NCBI GenBank assembly: GCA_934573945.1
Contig: CAKTMQ010000070.1
Location: 1-8,301 of the forward strand
Reading direction: 5' to 3'
Source: an uncultured Oscillospiraceae bacterium
Lineage (GTDB): Bacteria > Bacillota > Clostridia > Oscillospirales > Oscillospiraceae
Length of the DNA: 8,301 bases
Below are positions 5,303 through 8,301 of the stretch, one piece after another. Below the pieces are notes generated by a model. That model was not told where the DNA came from. It ran no database searches and worked only from the letters and a program-made list of their open reading frames with translations. The position numbers and the translations under genes were made by a program. How positions within the stretch are numbered: the first letter of the stretch is position 1; every line of letters starts with the position of its first letter.

Positions 5303-6236
5303 CGTCTGCCACCCCCAAATATGCGTCGATGACGCGCTCATTGTTCTGGATCTCCTCAGGCGTTCCCTGGGCAATCAACTTGCCGAAGTCCAGCACGTAG
5401 ATCCGGTCGGCAATGCCCATAACCAGATCCATGTGGTGCTCGATCAACAGGATCGTCTTATGGAACTTGCTGCGGATCTCACGGATGAACTGCGCCAGCT
5501 CCAGCGTCTCCTGCGGGTTCATACCGGCCGCCGGCTCATCCAGCAACAGCAGCTGCGGCTCGGTAGCCAGCGCCCGGGCGATCTCCAGACGGCGCTGCTT
5601 GCCGTAGGGCAGGCTGGTGGCCAGCTCGTCCTTCACATCCTCCAGACCCACGATCTGCAGCAGTTCCAGCACCTCTGCGCGCTGTTTTGCCTCTTCCTTG
5701 CCGTTGAGGTGGAAGGCGGCAGTAAACAGATTGCTGGTGCGGCGCATATGCTTGGCGATGAGCACGTTGTCAAACACCGTCTGGGTCTTCCAGAGACGGA
5801 TATTCTGGAAGGTACGTGCCATGCCCAATACGGTGATCTTATCCGGTGTAGGTGCCAGAATATGGTCGGAAAAAGCAAACTCGTCCCGCTCCTTCTGAGC
5901 GGCCTTCCATGCCTTCAGAGCTTCGCCCTCCAGCGGCTGCCCCGGGGCAAACTGGGCGGTATACATGGTGGAATGCTCGCCCTTGTAGGTCTTTTTCATC
6001 TTGCCGGTAGGATGGTTGCGGACGATGCAGTGTCCATTGAAGCTCACCCTGCCGTTGGTCGGCGCGTAAACACCGGTGATGACGTTGAATGCCGTGGTCT
6101 TACCGGCGCCGTTGGGTCCGATCAGGGCGACGATCTCACCCTCGTTGACGTCCAGACTCAAGTTATCGACAGCTACCACGCCGCCGAACTGCATGGTGGC
6201 ATTTTCCACCTTCAGCACATTCTTCACTTCGCTCAT
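5289..6236 (-). CDS. livG: Branched-chain amino acid ABC importer, ATPase LivG with an internal insertion
   Basis: A 315-residue ABC ATPase, longer than the usual roughly 255. Motifs are Walker A GPNGAGKTT (40-48), Q-loop ARTFQNIRLW (Q144), signature region LPYGKQRR (209-216), Walker B LLLLDEP (229-235) with AAGMNPQET after it, and switch H267 in LLIEHHMD. It pairs with LivF to power the importer. The extra length lies between Walker A and the Q-loop, about residues 68-130 (from HCIVRNHPTGKMKKTYKGEH to DHILAPTPDKI). It is polar and charged, and replaces the short linker seen in E. coli LivG. The frame is clean through it and catalytic motifs are intact, so it is an insertion, not damage. The start codon overlaps the livM stop as ATGA (6233-6236); AAGGAGG lies ten bases upstream. 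Confidence 0.94.
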   Translation of the reverse strand: MSEVKNVLKVENATMQFGGVVAVDNLSLDVNEGEIVALIGPNGAGKTTAFNVITGVYAPTNGRVSFNGHCIVRNHPTGKMKKTYKGEHSTMYTAQFAPGQPLEGEALKAWKAAQKERDEFAFSDHILAPTPDKITVLGMARTFQNIRLWKTQTVFDNVLIAKHMRRTSNLFTAAFHLNGKEEAKQRAEVLELLQIVGLEDVKDELATSLPYGKQRRLEIARALATEPQLLLLDEPAAGMNPQETLELAQFIREIRSKFHKTILLIEHHMDLVMGIADRIYVLDFGKLIAQGTPEEIQNNERVIDAYLGVADDAED

Positions 6237-7318
6237 TTGGACGCCACCTCCTTCGCCTTATCCTTTTTCCGGAAGAGCTTGCCGAAGAAATTGATGATGG
6301 CATCCCAGGAGAACTCCCTGTCGCCCATGATGCCCTTGCGGAAGAACAGCACCACGATCATGATGACCACAGAGAACACCAGCATACGGAAGCCGCCGCG
6401 CATGAAGGGGATGTTCACACCCAGATAGGGCACGGGGTCGTCCAGGAAGCGCAGCCACCACTCGGAGCAGGCAATGTACAGGAACGAACCGATGATAGAG
6501 CCGGTGACAGAGCCGATGCCGCCGATGACCACGATCAGCAGGATCTCATAGGTCATGGTGGAAGTAAAGGCGTTGGCCTGAACGCTGGACTGGAACATCG
6601 CCAGCAGTGCGCCGCCCACACCGGCGAAGAAGGAACTGATAAGGAATGCCTGCATCTTGTGCTTGGCCAGATTGATGCCCATGGCTTCGGCGGCGATTTC
6701 GTCGTCGCGGATGGCCTTGAAGGCACGGCCATAGGTGGAGTTGATGATCAGTACGATGATGGCGATGCAGATGCCGGAGATGATGAACGGAAACACCACA
6801 CTGTCAAAGTTGGCGAACTTCTTCAGCAGGTTTGAGCCGTTGGTCAGCGGGCCGGCCACCTTCCACTGGATGATGGCGCGCATGATCTCGGCAAATCCCA
6901 GCGTGGCGATGGCCAGATAGTCGGACTTCAGCTTCAGTACCGGCAGGCCGATGAGCCACGCAAACAGCGCCGGCACGACACCGGCCAGGATCAGACCTAC
7001 CACCATGGGCAGGCAGAACTGAACCACGCCGCCGTCAAAGTACTGGTACACCGAGGCGCGGGACGCCACGGGGATGGTCAAAATGGCATAGGTGTATGCA
7101 CCGATCATCATAAAGCCCGCCTGCCCCAGAGAAAACAGACCGGTAAAGCCGTTCAGCAGGTTCAGGGATACCGCCACCAGAGAGTAGATGGCGCCCTTTT
7201 TCAGCACCGATGCCAGCATGGAATAGTGCTGGTATTTATCCACATACAGCAGGAACACCAGGCAGACGGCAGCGAGGATCAGAGACAACAGCAGATTTCT
7301 TTTCTTATTCTTCTTCAT
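6233..7318 (-). CDS. livM: Branched-chain amino acid ABC importer, permease LivM
   Basis: A 361-residue inner-membrane permease. A basic N-terminus (MKKNKKR) precedes a first span at about 8-26. Further spans follow, including the family segment LNGFTGLFSLGQAGFMMIGAY (split 54-63, 64-74) and LKSDYLAIATLGFAEIMR (130-147). The cytoplasmic coupling segment RAFKAIRDDEIAAEAMGIN (198-216) should contact the ATPases. VVIGGIGSVTGSIIGSFL (263-280) is a second conserved stretch. The C-terminus is a charged cytoplasmic tail of about 30 residues (RKKDKAKEVASK). It forms the translocation pore with LivH. The gene starts four bases after the livH stop and overlaps livG by four, so the operon is tightly coupled. 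The ribosome site is a modest AAGGTG inside the livH end. Length is within the family range. Confidence 0.94.
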   Translation of the reverse strand: MKKNKKRNLLLSLILAAVCLVFLLYVDKYQHYSMLASVLKKGAIYSLVAVSLNLLNGFTGLFSLGQAGFMMIGAYTYAILTIPVASRASVYQYFDGGVVQFCLPMVVGLILAGVVPALFAWLIGLPVLKLKSDYLAIATLGFAEIMRAIIQWKVAGPLTNGSNLLKKFANFDSVVFPFIISGICIAIIVLIINSTYGRAFKAIRDDEIAAEAMGINLAKHKMQAFLISSFFAGVGGALLAMFQSSVQANAFTSTMTYEILLIVVIGGIGSVTGSIIGSFLYIACSEWWLRFLDDPVPYLGVNIPFMRGGFRMLVFSVVIMIVVLFFRKGIMGDREFSWDAIINFFGKLFRKKDKAKEVASK

Positions 7319-7321
7319 ATC

Positions 7322-8209
7322 TCACACCTTCTCCGTCAGTTTTTCGCCGAACAGACCGTTGGGCTTGCACAGCAGGATTACGATCAGCAGCGCAAACGTA
7401 AAGGCGTTGCTGAACACGGCGATGGTCTCGTTGGATTTGATAAAGGACTCGCAGATACCAATGATAAACGCACCGATGACCGCGCCGGGAATGGAGCCGA
7501 TACCACCGAACACCGCCGCCACGAAAGCCTTCAGACCGGGCATGGCGCCGATCATGGGACTGACCTGACCGTAGTTGGCGAAGTACAGGATGGAGGCCAC
7601 ACCGGCCAGGAAAGAGCCGATGGCGAAGGTCATGGAGATAACGGAATTGATCTTGATACCCATCAGCTGGGAGGTCTCAAAGTCACGGGACACGGCGCGC
7701 ATGGCCATACCGATCTTGGTCTTCTGGATCAGGATCACCAGGATCACCACCAGTACGATGGTCAGAATGGGGGTAATGATGGTGATGCGCTTGACGCTCA
7801 AGCTGCCCATCTGCATAACCTGCGTCAGGAAGGGAATGTCAGGATAGGCGCGGGCGATACCGCCGGTAATGTAGTTGGCCAGATTCTGCAGCAGATAGCT
7901 GACGCCGATGGCGGAGATCATCACCGACATACGGGGCGCGGTGCGCAGGGGGCTGTAGGCCGCCTTTTCGATGGCCACACCCAAAATGACCGTCAGGAGC
8001 AGCACCAGAGGGATGGACACGGCCAGCGGCATAGAGGCGGCCATATACACCATAAAGAAGCCCGCCATCATGAAGATGTCTCCGTGTGCGAAGTTGATCA
8101 GACGCAGTATGCCATACACCATCGTATAGCCGATGGCGATCAGCGCATACAGACTGCCCACCGTGATACCGGAGAGCAGCAATTGGATATAATACGCTGC
8201 GTCGTGCAT
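7322..8209 (-). CDS. livH: Branched-chain amino acid ABC importer, permease LivH
   Basis: A 295-residue inner-membrane permease with about eight spans. Family landmarks are GSLYALIAIGYTMVYGILR (18-36), then LINFAHGDIFMMAG (37-50), the coupling loop RAVSRDFETSQLMGIKIN (171-188), and AVFGGIGSIPGAVIGAFIIG (232-251). It is the partner pore subunit of LivM. The start at 8209 is preceded by AAGGAGG at ten-base spacing, the same slightly long spacing as at livG. It is the first liv gene visible in the transcription direction. The substrate-binding protein (LivK/LivJ type) that the importer needs is not in the window and would be expected further upstream, beyond 8301, or elsewhere in the genome. Confidence 0.94.
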   Translation of the reverse strand: MHDAAYYIQLLLSGITVGSLYALIAIGYTMVYGILRLINFAHGDIFMMAGFFMVYMAASMPLAVSIPLVLLLTVILGVAIEKAAYSPLRTAPRMSVMISAIGVSYLLQNLANYITGGIARAYPDIPFLTQVMQMGSLSVKRITIITPILTIVLVVILVILIQKTKIGMAMRAVSRDFETSQLMGIKINSVISMTFAIGSFLAGVASILYFANYGQVSPMIGAMPGLKAFVAAVFGGIGSIPGAVIGAFIIGICESFIKSNETIAVFSNAFTFALLIVILLCKPNGLFGEKLTEKV

Positions 8210-8301
8210 AAGTTAGCTTCCTCCTTATATGAATCCTGCGCTTTCGGAAGCTGGGAGATGTCTCCCGGCCTCCAAAAACGCAAGAGTCATCAAAGTTGCA
8301 T
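8210..8301 (-). other. Upstream region of livH (window edge)
   Basis: This holds the livH ribosome binding site (8220-8226) and a small hairpin (GGGAGA 8253-8258 with TCTCCC 8261-8266, two-base centre). Neither a promoter nor the start or end of a further gene is recognisable in this 92-base stretch. An intergenic segment between livH and an upstream gene such as livK is likely. Confidence 0.4.

Noticed and set aside
5433..6428. A 331-codon plus-strand frame over livG and the end of livM
   Set aside because: It is a mirror of two well-supported ATPase and permease genes, with Leu/Gln/His/Gly-rich composition typical of antisense reading and no ribosome binding site.
1..8301. CRISPR array, tRNA or rRNA genes, transposase, toxin-antitoxin or defence cluster
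   Set aside because: No regularly spaced repeats, no tRNA- or rRNA-like sequence and no transposase, nuclease or toxin motifs were seen on either strand. The region is mostly housekeeping, transport and oxidative stress genes.

Overview
The window looks like an ordinary chromosomal stretch of a moderately GC-rich, anaerobic, low-oxygen-adapted Firmicute. A gut clostridium of the Ruminococcaceae/Oscillospiraceae type is my inference. It rests on strong AGGAGG-type ribosome binding sites, a PerR-like regulator beside a reverse rubrerythrin, U-tailed terminators, and the style of the AraC and branched-chain amino acid transport proteins. I did not find a convincing new multi-gene system. The unusual material lies in a short scar region (about 2140-3300) and in a few small elements.

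Layout. Positions 1-774 (+) hold the 3' part of an EF-G-family translation factor, closed by a perfect 15-bp hairpin terminator. A promoter with a Fur-family-like operator at its start site (about 950-1004) then drives a short PerR/Fur-type repressor (1027-1416) and a reverse rubrerythrin (1504-2073), which ends in a second strong terminator. Together these look like an autoregulated peroxide or oxygen defence unit.

Positions 2136-2754 are clearly more AT-rich. They hold four copies of a 12-nt direct repeat, a large inverted repeat directly against an extended -10 promoter, and the first 67 codons of an unrecognised small protein. At about 2750 this gives way abruptly to the GC-rich C-terminal part of an AraC-family regulator. 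That remnant has lost its N-terminal domain and carries a further frameshift, so the segment reads as a recombination or deletion scar. A perfect 20-bp-arm palindrome (3252-3295) separates it from a convergent TSUP/TauE-family permease (3322-4047, -).

A 65-residue charged helical protein of unknown function (4325-4522, +) follows. A bidirectional terminator (4535-4568) separates it from a tightly packed minus-strand operon in the order livH-livM-livG-livF. It encodes the two permeases and two ATPases of a branched-chain amino acid ABC importer. The binding-protein gene is not in the window and may lie upstream, beyond 8301. LivG carries an unusual insertion of about 55 residues between Walker A and the Q-loop.
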